64,000 bases of DNA from Larus michahellis (taxonomy: Eukaryota; Chordata; Aves; Charadriiformes; Laridae). Positions 12,101 to 25,413 of the stretch are shown here, one piece after another. A model generated the notes under the pieces. It was not told the DNA's origin and did not search any database. It saw nothing but the letters and a program-made list of their open reading frames with translations. A program made the position numbers and the translations under genes. The stretch covers positions 12,167,556 through 12,231,555 of the forward strand of contig NC_133901.1 in the NCBI RefSeq assembly GCF_964199755.1, given 5' to 3'. Position 1 is the stretch's first letter, and each line of letters begins with the position of its first letter.

Positions 12101-15100
12101 ACCTGTTCAAGTCTTTCTTCTCGGTGAATTTCATCCATTTGTAGCACATTTGCTGGATATATAAACCTAACAATGGCTTTGATTCCCAATTCTTCTCCTC
12201 CCTTTGGTCTCAGATACAATTTGCAGATGCTTCCCCTCTTCCTGCAGCTGTGAAGTAATACTCATTAAGGAACACAATAGGAAGTATTCCTTGTGGTTTA
12301 AATGACCTCCCTCCTGGTAGCAACCTTTCCAGGACAGCTGTGATATTTTGGAAATAATATATTAAAAGTATTTCCTCTGTATATGCAGCATATTAAATGT
12401 AAGTGCTCATATTAATGGAGATGTTTAGTAAATCTTTCTGAAAGTAGGATAGTTAAGAACTGATGTTGTTTAGGGAAAGCCTCTTATTGGAGGCTTTGTA
12501 AGGACACGGTTTTGCTTTTGGTGTATTAATATACCCCTTGCAAAAGAGGGTGAGAAAAGATGAGGCAAAGTTTAGTAATACCAAGCTATTTAGGGCAGTA
12601 AAAATGAAGGCCTGCATTGAGTAATTGCGGAAGGATCTTACGCGGATGAATGACTGCGCAATAAAATTATAAACATGGAAAAATATTAACTTCTCAGAGC
12701 CCACCATTTTTTTATCTTGCAGATCTATATAAATTTGTAAATTTATAGAAAGTGGTAGCACTGCTGGTTACAGGCCAAAAGTGAGATCTTGACCTTGCAA
12801 TAGAAAACTCCATGAGAGTGTCAGGTCAGTACCGAGCATCAATCAAAAGAGCAAAGCAAATGCTGAAAACCAAAACTGGAATAGAGAATAAAGGGGAGTA
12901 ACTGTATTATGGCACTGTATAAACCTGTGGTTCACCTGTATCTTATGGTGTTGCAGTTGTGGTCCCCCCATCTCAAAAAAGAACTGTGGGAGAGTTAGGA
13001 GAAGGGTGATCCAACGTCAGAAGAACTTGTGTACAGTCCGGAAAAGACTTGGAGGGTTACGTGATAGGTGTTGGAAAACCACGAGTGGTGTGGAAGAGGG
13101 GACAGGGATTGACTGTTGCCTTATCCAGCCCAAGAACCAGGGATTGTCAAGTGACACTAGTAAGAGTAATGTTTGAAACAAAAAGGTCATTCTCAGCATG
13201 ATTGATAGCAGACCAGGGAACTTCTTGTCAAAGCCTGTTGTGACTGATTAGGTTTTAAGTAGTTAAAGAGGAGATTTATTTTCCTGGTGGAGTTCATCAT
13301 CTTAATCTGGGAAGATCTTGTAATTCGCAGCATCAAATGAGTGTTACGCCTTGGGAGCCTGTACAGCCCAGCTGTTTGGAACATCCCAGAGCTTGGTACC
13401 TCCAGATTCTGGGCAGCAGCTTGGGTGTTGTCTGTCCAGGATAGTGTTGCTGACTTAATACTATTCCCTGAGTATTAAAAGTAATGAAACTTAATTTTCT
13501 GTGAATTTGCATCTCATGTTTGACTCTTGTTTTAGTTTAATGATACTAAAGCTGGAGAAAGTGATAGGTGCCACAGAATCCATACGAGAGAGAAACTTTG
13601 AAGAATGAATATTCAATGAGATATGAGCTCAAGCTGAAAATATTTCCACATCTCAGGCATTCCTAATGTCTCTCCCGTGTAGGTTGCCTGGCATTTACTG
13701 AGAGTAGAACTCGCTCTGTTCTTTCCTTCAGTGAGAGCATGTAAAATGTTTTGTCTTGTCTGTCTGTGGGGGTTTTTTCCCTCAAATCTTCTGGAAATTT
13801 AAAATTTTCAGTATCCTCTTTTAGCATTCGTATCCATTCAACAGTTTCAGCCAAATATATTTTGGGAGAAGTAAAATACACAGTTGGTGATGACTTTTTT
13901 TTTTTTTTGAAACCTAATTAAAAGTTAAATTTTTGTACTTTTTATTTGGTTGCAACTCTGAAATATTTTAGTGCTTCATATTCTGTAAAGCATTGATCAT
14001 CATAACTCATACTTAATCATCATAAGTAGCAAAGAGGGGCTAAAGATGGACTGAGGAGCACACCCAACAGCTTTGTTCTGTTGGGTATTAATGCTGGTGG
14101 GATTTTGGTCCTGGAAGCGCCGTGGATGTGTGTGGTTTCACGATGGCATCCGAAGTCTCAAAGCATTAAATGAAGGAGTTGTTAGGTGCGTTTGCCTCCT
14201 GCGTTGGCCCTGGCATGGCTTTCTGCCTGCCCTGTTGGAAAGGCTCAAGATCCAGAAGGGACAGTTGTTTGTGAACTCTTTCTGCTGAAGGACGTGACTT
14301 CCGAGACTAGCCAATGGGATTTAAAGCTTGCTTTTGGTTTTCCCCATGGGAGTTAGCGACTTTTCTCACAAAATCAAATCCAGTCGTAGGACCACGATGG
14401 CCGTCTCTGCCTGCATTGCTGTTTGCACAGTACCATTTAAAGGGAACTTTAAAAGAAAAAATGTCCACTTGCAGGTTGGGTCTGTGACTTCACATTCCAT
14501 CTGTTGGCTTTCAGTCTTCACTGCTTAACTTGAGGAGTGTTTTGCTGGTGGGTCTTGTGGAGTGGCACTTCCTCAGACAGCCCTTCCTCATTTCATCAGC
14601 AAAGAAGAGTTAAATACCTGCTCTTTGGTCGTGAAGTGCGTTTCCCATCTAGTATTGCTGTAATTGTGCTTTGAACCTTTCTCTGTTCTACAACTTCTCA
14701 CGCTTAGTGTTCCTCCTGCATTGCTTTCAATTAGCCGTGTTCAGATACTGCGCCGCTCCCTGCGACCCCTGTTCCCGTCGTGCTGTAATGACAGTTCTCA
14801 CTATTGGATGTTGGGTAGATGGGTGCCACCTGCCAGCTTTCTGAACAATTATATTTTCTCTCAATTTATTATAAAAATGCCATGTAATGATGACTTCAGT
14901 ATTGACTCTTGTTATTTGTTCCTCAAAAACCAGTTTAAATGAGGCTACTGTTACTGCAAGAGAGCTCAGGTGGAGGGCTGGAGCAGCCCTTTCCCAAAGA
15001 GGTACCAGGGCATTCAGATTTCCAAGGGAAAATGGGATAGTCCGCTCACTCAAGGAATTCAACAGTGGTGCAGAATCACTGCGCTAATGCAAATTTCCTA

Positions 15101-18100
15101 TTTAAACGCACATGAAAAGTTGAATTTTCAGTAGTTGTTTGAATAGCGAAGAGTACGGAGGTTAGGTTAGGAAAGGAGGTGGAACGTTTTGACAAAAGCG
15201 ACAGACTGGGGACAAGTTTCATATTCTAAGTGCTACCACCGCTAAAGGTTACTATAGTGTGTCTTGCTCTTCTACCTGAGGCCTTGGATTCTCGTCTAAG
15301 GCGATACAAGGTAGAAAGGCTGGGGTTTGTTCCTTAGTTGATAACTCAGTCCACTCGACTAGGTCCAGTTAATTATATACCTTCCAAGCGCTATAACGAG
15401 AATCAGTTACAGAAGATCTGTGTGATTACAATGTCCTTGGCAAGTGAGGGATAAGAGAAAATATCTTTATAATTGATAAGGTTCTTTTTTTCCTCAGTCT
15501 GTTTCAATATATGCACTTTGCTTTCTCTTCCCAAATTGTTTAATTTTATTCATTTTTTTGGTAAGAGCATCTTTTCACGTTGGAAAATCTGGGTGCGAAT
15601 TTGCTGATGGTTGTGATTCCTCCAACAAAGGCTCCTCATGGGGAGAAAGGTCTGATCAAAGCTGAAAATCTGCTCTTGGAAAGGAGGGAAACCTGTTGCG
15701 TGGATGACTAGATAACTCTGGAATTTAATGTAGGTGTTTAGATTATCTTTCTGGCTTAGAGCTGGCTACAAATAGCAAAGCAATACTGTCACTTTCTGGA
15801 TACAGTTACTAGTTGGATTATTTCTATACAGAATTTCAGTTGCCTCCGTTCTTTCATATTTTATCCTTATGTGTTACTTGGTTCGTTCTTAAGAAAAAAC
15901 AAAAAAACCATTCTTCCAGGTTTTTACTGTTTCTGAGATCTGGAGACATTCTAGAGACCTTCTAGATTCAGTACTGTGTGTCTTGAAACGTTCTGTGCTG
16001 TCAGGTGTGGTGATGCCTTTAGCAACCGATATTTATTATTAGTTCTTTATTCTTAACAGTTAAGATCTCAGAGAAAATCCTTTCTTCTTTGCTCCTGCCC
16101 AGGACATGAGCTGCTGTTGACACTTACAAGTATTTAAGCATCGTGGCTATGGCAGTATCACTATTTTAAATATTATTTCATTGATGTGTGCCTGTGAATG
16201 GGAAAACCAGGAGCCACCTCTCCCCGGGAGAGGTTCAGAGTCACCTTGTTGTACCTTCTGGTTTGGCAGAAGAGTGGTCTTCTAGCGAGCAATATAGTCT
16301 TTTTTTCTTTCATTTTTATTCAAATATATTACTAGGTGTTTTATTCAGTGTTTATAAGAAATCGTGGGATCCATTTAATGGTTTTTGTTGGTTGCAAAGC
16401 TAAAAATGTTGGTCTTTATTCACGGCATTGACTGTCACAAAGCGAGGCTCTATTTTTAGTCCCAGCTAAATGAAAAGTAAAACAGTCTGCTGTGTCTTCT
16501 TTCCTTTTGGGGTTGGTATTTCATCATTTTTACATTCCTTTTAGAGTTTCCCTCTGCTCCGTTGCCATTTATTTTTCGCTAATTTCATTAAAATCTCTGC
16601 AGTGGCTCTTCATGGGGGTTTATTGTTGCACTTTTGGTGAATTCATAGAAATCCTGGGTGTTGTGTAAGTTTCAGTGGCAGAAGGGGACAAGGGGATCGG
16701 TAGTGTTTTACTTGAGAGCGTTTCCAAAGGCTGAAGCAGCACAACAAATTATGGTGTGATGGTTTGCTTCTAATTTTTTTAATGTTTTAAAACCAGATAT
16801 GGCAGCCATGGAAAACTTTTACAGGCTGTTGTTTGGATGGTGTGTTTTCTTGTCACTTACTGAACTTTTTCAGGCAGTTTTTTTGATAGTACAAAAAATT
16901 CATCCCCCGTTATCCTGGAAACCTGCCTTGAGTCCATCGTAATCTTTCTCTTTCTTTTTTCCTTAGGAAATTTGCTACAAGACCCTATTGCTCCTACCAA
17001 CTCCACGTGTCAGCATTATGTCTGCAAAACTTGTAAAGGCAAGAAGATGATGATGAAACCGTCATGTAGCTGGTGCAAGGACTACGAACAGTTTGAGGAG
17101 AATAAGCAGCTAAGCATCTTAGTGAACTGCTATAAGAAACTCTGCGAATACATAACGCAGACTCCACTGGCACGAGATATAATCCAGGCAGTCGATTGTT
17201 CTGCAGATCTTTTGGCTTTGCTCAAAGATGGCTCACCACTCCACGAAGAGACAGACAAATCTTCCGATACAGCCTTGGCTTTGTGTTTGACGCATTCCCC
17301 AGTACCTTCAACCTCAGAACTCACACCCGATCCTCCAGCTAGTTTTACGTCAATACCTGAAAGCACACACAATATTGATATTAGAGGTTCTGTTATCAAC
17401 GGGTTGCCCAATTGTAATGGGCTTTCAGTAGATAAACTCGGAGTGAATATTCCTTCTCCTGAACACGCAAACACAATTGATGTCTGTAGTACTGGAGAGT
17501 ATATAAAAACTGAAGATATCTCTAGCAGCCTGCAGCCTGTGTGCGATACAGTTTCTACTAGTGACTTGTGCACGACAGGCATTGACATCTGCAGTTTCAG
17601 TGAAGATATAAAACCAGGCGGCTCGCTCCTCCTTAGCGTTGAGGAGGTGCTCCGGAGCTTAGAGACCGTTTCAAATACTGAAGTCTGTGATTCTAATTTG
17701 CAGCCCAGCTTGGAAGCGAACATGACTAATGGCCCTTTCCTGCAGCTTTCTCCCCCGCCCCTTAGCCATAACATTTTCATGTCCACAGATGCTTCTCCTC
17801 ACGGAATCTCCTGTACGGCGGCGACGCCTAAGGTAGTTAAGTTAAACAGAAAGCGATCTCGATCAGAAAGCGACAGCGAAAAGGTTCAACCTCTGCCCAT
17901 CTCCAGCATCATCTGTGGCCCAACACTGGGAGCATCGGCTCCGGTAACAGTGAAACAGGAAAATAAAATGTCTTTGCAGCCTATCGCAACTGTACCTAAT
18001 GGAGGCACTACTCCCAAAATAAGTAAAACTGTGCTCCTGTCTAACAAAAGCATGAAAAAGAATTTGGAACATGCCCCTAAGAAATCCCACCCAAAAGCCA

Positions 18101-18564
18101 AACCAGGGGTGCTGAAAACAAAAGACAAAGCAAAGGAGAAAGTTCCTAGCAGTAACGTTATGCCAGGAAGCCCAACAAAAACTGTGTATAAAAAGCCACA
18201 AGAAAAGAAAGGGTGTAAATGTGGTCGTGCCACCCAAAATCCAAGTGTTCTTACATGCCGTGGCCAACGCTGCCCTTGCTATTCTAACCGCAAAGCCTGC
18301 CTTGACTGCATATGCCGTGGCTGCCAAAACTCCTACATGGCTAATGGGGAGAAGAAGCTGGAGGCATTTGCAGTGCCAGAAAAGGCCTTGGAGCAGACTA
18401 GGCTTACTTTGGGCATTAATGTGACAAGCATTGCGGTGCGCAATGCCAGCACAAGCACCAGTGTAATCAATGTGACAGGGTCACCAGTAACGACGTTTTT
18501 AGCTGCCAGTACACACGACGAGAAAAGTTTGGATGAAGCTATAGACATGAGATATGACTGTTGA
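2994..18564 (+). CDS. MSL2: MSL2, E3 ubiquitin-protein ligase of the MSL histone acetyltransferase complex
   Basis: MSL2 is the RING-finger subunit of the nuclear MSL complex, which acetylates histone H4 lysine 16 through KAT8/MOF; it also ubiquitylates targets such as histone H2B. The coding sequence joins 2994-3135 to 16967-18564 and gives 579 residues (human 577). The start ATG at 2994 has G at -3 and opens the family's N-terminus MNPVNATALY. The RING finger uses C44, C47, C62, H64, C67, C70, C81 and C84, and intron 1 splits it after C47. The middle is a Ser/Thr-rich linker with a basic patch near residues 330-450. A C-terminal CXC domain has nine cysteines (464, 466, 478, 483, 485, 492, 495, 497, 500), as expected for a DNA-binding Zn3Cys9 cluster. 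The conserved C-terminus ends in YDC. The gene converges on PPP2R3A. Recognition is by recalled similarity to vertebrate MSL2. Confidence 0.97.
3320..3385 (+). other. G-run cluster with quadruplex potential at the start of intron 1
   Basis: Several runs of G fall within 65 bp, including runs of six, seven and twelve or more. They lie on the non-template strand about 200 bp after the first splice donor of MSL2. Such G-rich, promoter-proximal sequence can form G-quadruplexes or R-loops; that is inference from composition. Confidence 0.6.
3851..3866 (+). repeat. Poly-G tract, 16 G
   Basis: An unbroken run of 16 G directly follows a T run in MSL2 intron 1. Its length may vary between individuals or be an assembly artefact. 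Confidence 0.8.
6353..6372. promoter_or_regulatory. Paired homeodomain-like motif TAATTA-N8-TAATTA
   Basis: Two TAATTA homeodomain cores lie 14 bp apart, start to start, with an octamer-like ATGCAAT in the spacer. They sit in the transposon-poor MSL2 intron. Enhancer function is speculative. Confidence 0.3.
12835..13050 (+). mobile_element. Decayed ancient CR1/L3-like LINE fragment
   Basis: Conceptual translation in shifting plus-strand frames retains the CR1 reverse-transcriptase C-terminal pattern: AK-x-ML near the start, a GIEN-type motif, and a PPISKK-like segment corresponding to the usual W-(S/A)-P block. Frameshifts and stops are present, so it is an old inactive copy. Edges are approximate. 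Confidence 0.6.
16967..18564 (+). CDS. MSL2: MSL2 coding exon 2 (last)
   Basis: The exon begins after a long pyrimidine tract and CCTTAG acceptor at 16961-16966. The split codon becomes GGA (G48) and is followed by N49, where human has H49, a position that is not a zinc ligand. It encodes the rest of the RING finger, the linker, the CXC domain and the stop TGA at 18562-18564. Carrying most of the protein on one large final exon is usual for this gene. Confidence 0.96.
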
Positions 18565-19098
18565 ATCTTTCTTTCTTTTCCCTGCCATCAGTAGGGGAAC
18601 TGCTACAGTTTTATGGCAGCTATGGTTCTGTTTAACTTGCTGGAGCTCCTGCGTTTAGATCACTTGTATCAAGTGTTTTTCATTGCTATGTTATGTGTAT
18701 TAGTGTCTGGGAAATAGTTGCAGATAATGGAGGAGTTACCCTAAAACTGTTTTTAGTTCTTACAGCACCTCATAGTTTGAGATCAATTGCTGATGTAAAT
18801 GATTTTATCACAAGATCTTTGGCAAGGAATATATTTAACCTCATTGTACTCGGTCATGCTTTGTGCTCAGTCAAAGCTTCTGCTTAAATGTAGAAAAGTG
18901 GTATCTAGTTAGTCCATCTAAACTGTGCTAGATTGTGGCGTAGAAGAATAATTATTGATTACTTACAGTCACCATTACTAGGAAATAACCTTGTGTTCCT
19001 GTAGGGAACTCAGCACTGAGCTGGAGAATACAGTCTGAAAAGGGTAGATCATTTCTGATGGAGAGAATTGGTTAGCTGCTCTATGGAACAGTTTAAAA

Positions 19099-19108
19099 AA
19101 TAAATAAA
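19099..19108 (+). terminator. MSL2: Candidate proximal poly(A) signal of MSL2
   Basis: Two overlapping AATAAA hexamers lie 535 bp after the stop codon. They could give a short 3' UTR isoform. Confidence 0.35.
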
Positions 19109-21119
19109 ACCAGATCAGTAAATATGCTGAGGAAGCCGATAGCCCAAAAAGCAGCTCAATCTCCAGACAAGGCTCAGGAAGATCAGTTGGTTCAACGCGA
19201 AGGTCGAACCACTGACGCGGACACACCGTCTCCATTAACATTATTCATTTTTTGTTTTCTTGACAATCCCACTGGTCCCGTTCCTGGTCACTTGTGCCCT
19301 CGGTGCCAGCCCTGTCTGTTTGACGTGTTACTGACTTTTGGCTGGGGGGAGAAAATTACTGTTTGTTTTTTTTTTTCCACCCCCCTTTTTGGTGGTGTTT
19401 TTGTTTTTGAGTTCTGCTGGTTTTACTGCTGTTGCCTCTAGAAAAGAGGGGGGTTTGTAGGTTAAAGAGAGACCCCTTGTCTGATTATCATTCCCCCTCC
19501 CCGCTGCTGCTCAGTGCCTGGGATACACAGACACCTCCACAGCAGTTATCACCACGGGGGCGGGGGGGTGCGTGTGTTTGATTACATTTATACCACAACA
19601 GACCTGGGACCCATCCCCTTGAGGGTAGTTCTTCGCTGATGGGCATCTTTTGGATGGGGCAGAGGATCGATTGCTAAGGTCAGGTATTTCAGATGTTTCT
19701 TAGCCAGAATAAGCTAGCTAACTCACTCCACCCAGAATCTATCTCATTTTTCGCGAGTAATGTTGAAAGTAGCTTTCGAAGGTCAGTGCTTTTCAACCTG
19801 GGCTGAAAGGCCAATGGAAAAATAACACCAAGTTGTCAAAGAGCTTATCTCAGAAAGTGGTAAAATGAAAGCGCCTTTGTAGGAATCCAGCTTTATGCAA
19901 AAATGGTTTATTTCAGCGCAATCCCTAAATGAGAGTACAAGTGGAAGAACTTAAGACTTGTATTTAGGGCTTCCTTGGCAGCCTAAACGAGTCAGATTGC
20001 TTTGTGAGAGCAGAAATTTCTCCTCTTTGAATGAGAGAGCACAAATCAAACATGGGCTGACTAGAACACAAAACATTACCTTCTAATTTAAAAGGCAGTT
20101 CCTGCTTCAACAGCATGTTAAATAGTATGTGAAGCTTTTGAGTTACTTTACCGCGTCCATCTGTCCTTTTATTCATCCAACGACCCCCGTGGCGCTTTTG
20201 GGCCTAACGTTAGGTGTATTTTGATTTGGCACAAAGCATGTACAATGACGGTTCCTCACCTAAGAAATAAGCAAAAACCTTTGGACACAAATGACACCTC
20301 CTTTTGTTTTGTAGTGTACCATGGTGTCATTTTCTGTGAATGTGGTTGGATCTTTTTGTTGGTTTTGGTTTGTTTCTCCCCCCGTCTTTTTTGTGGGGTG
20401 GGTAGGGTGGGGGGTTAAAGCCATAGGAAGAAAAAAAATGTGATGTACGTGTCCAGTCTGTACTTTTTTGTTTTTGTTTTGCAAGAAGAGTTGAAAAATA
20501 TTTTTGATAATGAGTAAATGGTGGAAAATGCTTCTTAGTATTCTTGTCTTTATTTGCCAACCCAAGTACCTAAGATCTGTGTTTTTTAGCCCTCATGAGA
20601 TTTAACGATGTCCTATTAAAATGTATTTAGTTAAACTTGTATGTGATTTTTGTGTTGACCCAAAAGGATTCTACCATTTTCTAATTTGGTGGTTTGATGG
20701 TGACCTACTAATGTAAATCTGTTTTATTAGTCCACTACGTGTAAGAAAAGTAGCCAAACCGGAGTCTGGTTTGAGGGGAGCGAACTGCACAGCATGGGTT
20801 GTGTCCGACTGCTTTTGCAGAGCTGTTAAGTTTTGCTGAGATTGTTTGCTGGTACATTTGTTAGGACTTTCATTAAATTAAATACAGAGTACCTTTGCTC
20901 CAGAGATGCGGGAGTACCTGGAATCCTTACTATCTCACTGCTGCATTCAATATGGTACCAAAAGTCGGAGAATTTAGGTCAAGCGTGTTTTGGAACTGTT
21001 GACAGGAAAATCCTGACCATTGATGTAAAATTGCAAATGGTAGATTCAGGTTGTTTCTAAAAACATTTCCTTTTATGCTGCCACGTTCTTGAAATGTATA
21101 TTAAAATTCAAATTGATTT

Positions 21120-21125
21120 AATAAA
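21120..21125 (+). terminator. MSL2: Candidate distal poly(A) signal of MSL2
   Basis: An AATAAA hexamer 2.55 kb after the stop codon is followed about 40 bp later by GT-rich sequence. It is the most distal good signal before the intergenic region. Use of this site is inferred. Confidence 0.45.
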
Positions 21126-22586
21126 TGTTAGTTTTCTAATTCTATTTTGCAACTGCTAAGGGCATCAGTGTGGCATATGTTGAACTTACTGTCTAAATAC
21201 TACTTAGTCCCTTGATGACTAATTCTCTAATTGTTTAAATTAGGGTTGTCTTGGTCTGGTTTTCTTAACTTACGGCTAGTTGTTCTTGAATAAGCTGAGC
21301 AATGGAAAGGACGGTCATGTTGTTGAAAATAATTGCAGCGGTTCTAGTTGGAAAAGCGTTAAGTTTCCATGTTAGAGCGATAGGGGCAGCGGTTCCCGTT
21401 CTGGGACCTTCCAGCGCTGGTTGCAGTCCAAGAGTTGAGCGAAAATTTGTTCCAGCACGTCCCACAGCAAGGCCTTGCTCCCGGCTGGCCGTAGGTGGGG
21501 AATCGCTGACGGAGAGCAGTCACACGGATCAGTTTTAGCTCCAGCAAAGATGGGGCTGGGCTGGCGGGAGGCCTCCGGCTGCCCTCGGATGCTGTGGATG
21601 TGGGGGACTGTCTCAGCGTTAGCTCGGAGGGAGCTGTGTGGGGATTTCTTTTCAGGTAGGAAGTGCGTGATATTTCACCTTTCTTCCTGGTCCTCTTGAA
21701 GACGGCGATTAACTTCCAAACTTTATTAAACCCCTGTAATTTGTAGAGCTGCATCAGAAAGGAAAAGCTGATGAACTGCGGCTGATGAACTGCTCATCAG
21801 ATGTTTTGCAGTGGGAATCTTCCTGCCTGGAAACATGCTGCAAAGATGGGAGCAAGCCCCTTCTAGAAGGGGTGGGCTTTTGGTCATGTGTAGCGGTACA
21901 AAATTAGTCTAGTGCTTTCGGCCATCCAGATCTGAACGTGTGGAAGATGCTCTTTCAAGAAAGAGGAGACACCTGAACTTTGATTTTTGAGTGGAAGGGC
22001 TCTTTCCACCTCTCATACATCCATGAAATCACTGGTTGGGATTAAATCCTGGAGGGAGGAGGGACAGGGAGCAAACCTCAAAATGATCGCTTGGGTTGTG
22101 TTGACCTTGCTGCTCTTCCAGCAGTTCATTCTCACCGGTGACGTCCTCGCTCGCTGGCTTGTCTCACCCTCCTGGGTTGGTGCCTCTGAACACGGGGGTT
22201 GCAACAGACTCTTCGTTTCGTCGAACCCCCTGAGGATGGTCTTGTACCTGCCTACGAGTGTTAGAACATCACAGCAAACGGTGGAGGCGGGTAACAGGTG
22301 TCACTCGTGTGGTGGTCACACCTCTGGGGCTGCCCCCTTACAAGCATCACAACGTTTTGTATTGTCAGAAAAAACCTGTAGAGTTACAATGTACCGACAG
22401 CCTGAAATAAACCCCGAAAAGCCGGCTGTTCGGGGCAGGCGCTTCTGGCAGTGGGAGGAGCTGCCGCTTCAGTCCAACTCCTGTGGACTTCCAAGAAAAA
22501 GGATCATACAGGGGTGGCACACGAATCCTGCAAAGATTCTGGCATGATCCAGAATAAAAGCATCTTTTTACCGTCTGCAAGAAGCA

Positions 22587-22611
22587 CACACACACACCCC
22601 GCCCCCCCCCG
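22587..22611. repeat. CA repeat followed by C run
   Basis: A short ACACAC microsatellite runs into a C-rich tract. It is simple sequence with no gene implied. Confidence 0.7.
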
Positions 22612-25413
22612 ACATTTCTTATGTATTTCATTTTTATGCAGATTATAATTATAAAACCCCCTTTTGCTAACTAACTTTCTGAGAAGTTAAATGATATAAA
22701 AGAGCAGGTTTGTGTGTTAGAATCATTCCAAGTATGTGGCACGGCTGATGAAATTCACACTGAAAGGTACATAGTGCTATTTAAGTGAGTGCTGATAACA
22801 TCGCAAGCACATCTTTGGTCTTAACTTTTTAATTTTTCAAATTGGAGCGGGGCTGGTATTTTAAAGAAACCCAGAGCTCCCCCCACCAAAAAGGTGACGG
22901 TGTTACAGGCGGATTCAGGCACTCGGGGGACCGCTGACCCGTCAGTCTCACAGCAAAGTAATACAATAATGCAGCGGTTCGGCTTCAGCATTTGCATATA
23001 ATGAAATCAGTAAAGGCATTACTACTTCTTCCTTTTTTTTTTCTTTTCTTCCCTCTCTCCCCCTGCCCCCCTCATTCCACTTGCAGAAGATCCAGGAGAT
23101 GTATTTTTTTTTTTTTTCAGGTCAGGTTAAAAGGAGGATGTTTGGCGTCTTGGTAAGTCCACGCAGGGGCAGTGCTCTGTGGGGGTGAAGAAGCGAGAAA
23201 GGTAAGTTGTAGGATTGTTTCTCTTCCCCAGTATGTTTGAGAAGAAAACCGGGAATGTTGGCTTTGGCCGGCTCACTGGCTGGGAAGTGGCTGGTGTGCG
23301 CTCGGCAGCAGGAGGGAGGGCGGTTTTGGGAAGCAGCTGGAGCTGAAGTGAACGGTAACGCTCTACCCCACCGCTACAGGACAGGCTTGAATTCTGAAAT
23401 TCCAAAGTCCTTTATTTGCCAAAAAAATGGAAGAAAATACAAAGATAAAAGCATGCCAGCACAAAATGTCTCCAAACTACTTTTACAAATTATGAGAACC
23501 TTTGTTATTAAATATTCAGTTTCTAAACCCACCCACTGAGTGATACAGGTAAGAGTAGACCAAAAGGAGGGTAAGCGCCGTTTGTGTCCTCCTTACAGTA
23601 GTTCATGCGCTTCATTGAGGTTCATTTCTGATTGCATAGACCTAAGATGCTGTGATGTAGAAATGCCGCACTCCAAAAATACATACTGTTAACCACTTCA
23701 GGGACCTCTTTTTTTTTTTTTTTGGCCTTTCAGGCATATTTTGTTTCAGAAAGTAAGCACGGTCCCTTGGTTAGAGTATCTCGAGTCCGCTTGCTTAAAT
23801 CCTTGGTGCAGGAGAGGAGGAAGGTTTTCCGCAACATTTTCTGTAAACCTGAGACTGTCTGGAATTTCCTTTATCTTTTTTTTTTTTCTGCTGCCCAGGC
23901 CTGTTTTGCGGCGCTGCCGCACGGTGGCAGAGCAAAGAAGGGGAGCCAGGTCGCTGCCTGGGTGCCGGGAGCCAAAGCCGCGATGCAGCGCTCACTGCTG
24001 AGATTTCAGGGAAAAGAATGGGGGGGGGAAATAAATCAAGCTGGCGGCGTTCCAGCAGTTATTGCATGTTGTATCACACCGTATCTCAGTACTGCAGAGA
24101 GAATATTTGTGAATGTAAAAGGAAGGAAAGGGCTTTGTAAAGCACACGGGGCTTAATTTTGCTAGACAAAAGCAGACTTAGAGAGAACACACAATGTAAG
24201 TTTTGTTTATCATGCAAAACTGAATTTCACTCCCTTTTCTGACTACTCATAAGGCAAAAGGAATCCAGCTCGTACAAGACTTGAGCCTGAGCTGGATTTA
24301 CAGTGAGAACCGTGAGAGCTGTGGCCAAAGGTATGCAGCACGGGCAGGGGCAGGGACAGTTGAGACGGGGGACGAAGGGCCGTGGGTGGCGTGGGGGCTC
24401 AGCTCGGGCTGCGCACGCCCAAGAACCTGCCGAGCTCTGAGCTGCTGGTGCCTGCGCTCACAAACAGCCTTGCCTGGTGTTTTGACTATCCCGGAAAGAA
24501 AAGCTAAGGAGGACAGGAGTTCCCAAATTTACCTTGCTTATATGTACTGCAGCTTTAGAAACCGTCCATCCAGAGGGTTTCTAAACCTCTGCCTCCTTTA
24601 CTCATTCACCTGTGGCTGCTGAATTAGGGTTATTTTCAAATGTATTGGTGAAGGAGAATGGATTTCTACTCCTGGAGTGAATAATATAAGTTGCTGCAAG
24701 TTTTGCACTGATAGCAGGCTTTTGTAGCTTGTCCTTATATTCACATATAAGGAAAAACATTTGCTGTTAAGTTCAGTTTTTTTCTGAGATTGGCTTTTTG
24801 TGTTGCCCTACTAGAAAGCAGGAATTAAGTTTTGAATCACTCTTTTTGTCACAGCAGCAGCAAACCTCTGTTTGTGAAAGAGAGAGCCATGGGTTTGGGG
24901 GCCATAGGGCTCAGCAGAGCAGCCACGAGCTTCTGGCTCCGTTTATCGAAGCCAGACTTTGAAAAGGAAGCTGGTGACAGTTCAGGCAGACTGGTGTGAG
25001 ACGGAAACCTGGATGGATTGATGCCATGGGTTGAGTTAAAGCCTCTCTGCAAAAGGCAAAGGAGGAGAACAAGGAAAGATCCTGAAGCGGCAGGTGACCC
25101 GCGAGAGCAGGAACAGCAGAAGTAGGCTCAAGGTTTGGCCTAGCAAGAACAGAAATGCCAAAGCAAACGTGATGCACCAGGGCAGGGGCTGCTGGAGTAC
25201 CAGCACGGGCTGTGTCTGCGTCCCAGCACCCGTCTGGTGCCTGAGAACAGGGTGTCGCTTGCTCAACTGGTGAGTCCTCGAGTCCTTTGGCTAACTCCTT
25301 CCGTCTGTGAAAACTAAATTGTGGGTTCCCAGGAATATACATCCTTTCTGGAAAAGGATGTTGCTCTGAACTCCCGCCGGGGGGCGGCAGGGGGAGGAGG
25401 AGGAAATGTAATC

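Larger units (their letters stand above)
3136..16966 (+). other. MSL2: MSL2 intron 1 (13.8 kb)
   Basis: This GT-AG intron lies in phase 1. After the GC-rich first 350 bp it becomes AT-rich, with a 16-base G run at 3851-3866 and a 16-base T run at 9975-9990. The only transposon I recognise is one decayed CR1 piece around 12835-13050. A TAATTA-N8-TAATTA composite lies at 6353-6372. Open frames here, such as a T-rich one at 4769-5167, look like chance. Confidence 0.85.
18565..21145 (+). other. MSL2: Probable MSL2 3' untranslated region
   Basis: No coding gene is supported between the MSL2 stop and the first intergenic repeats. Candidate poly(A) hexamers lie at 19099-19108 (overlapping AATAAA copies), 20615-20620 (ATTAAA) and 21120-21125 (AATAAA). 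GT-rich sequence follows the last one. The 3' UTR is therefore inferred to end between about 19.1 and 21.15 kb, and several ends are possible. The stretch is AT-rich with T- and G-runs and no recognisable repeats. Confidence 0.55.

Noticed and set aside
13663-13881. Minus-strand 72-codon frame in MSL2 intron 1
   Set aside because: The composition is charged and somewhat protein-like, but I recognise no family and it has no supporting context. A database search would settle it.
17130-17786. Minus-strand 218-codon frame
   Set aside because: It is the antisense shadow of the real MSL2 exon 2.
21987-22547. Plus-strand 186-codon frame followed within about 6 bp by AATAAA (22553-22558)
   Set aside because: The placement is suggestive, but no domain is recognisable and the region shows no other gene structure. 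A poly(A) signal so close to a stop is probably coincidence.
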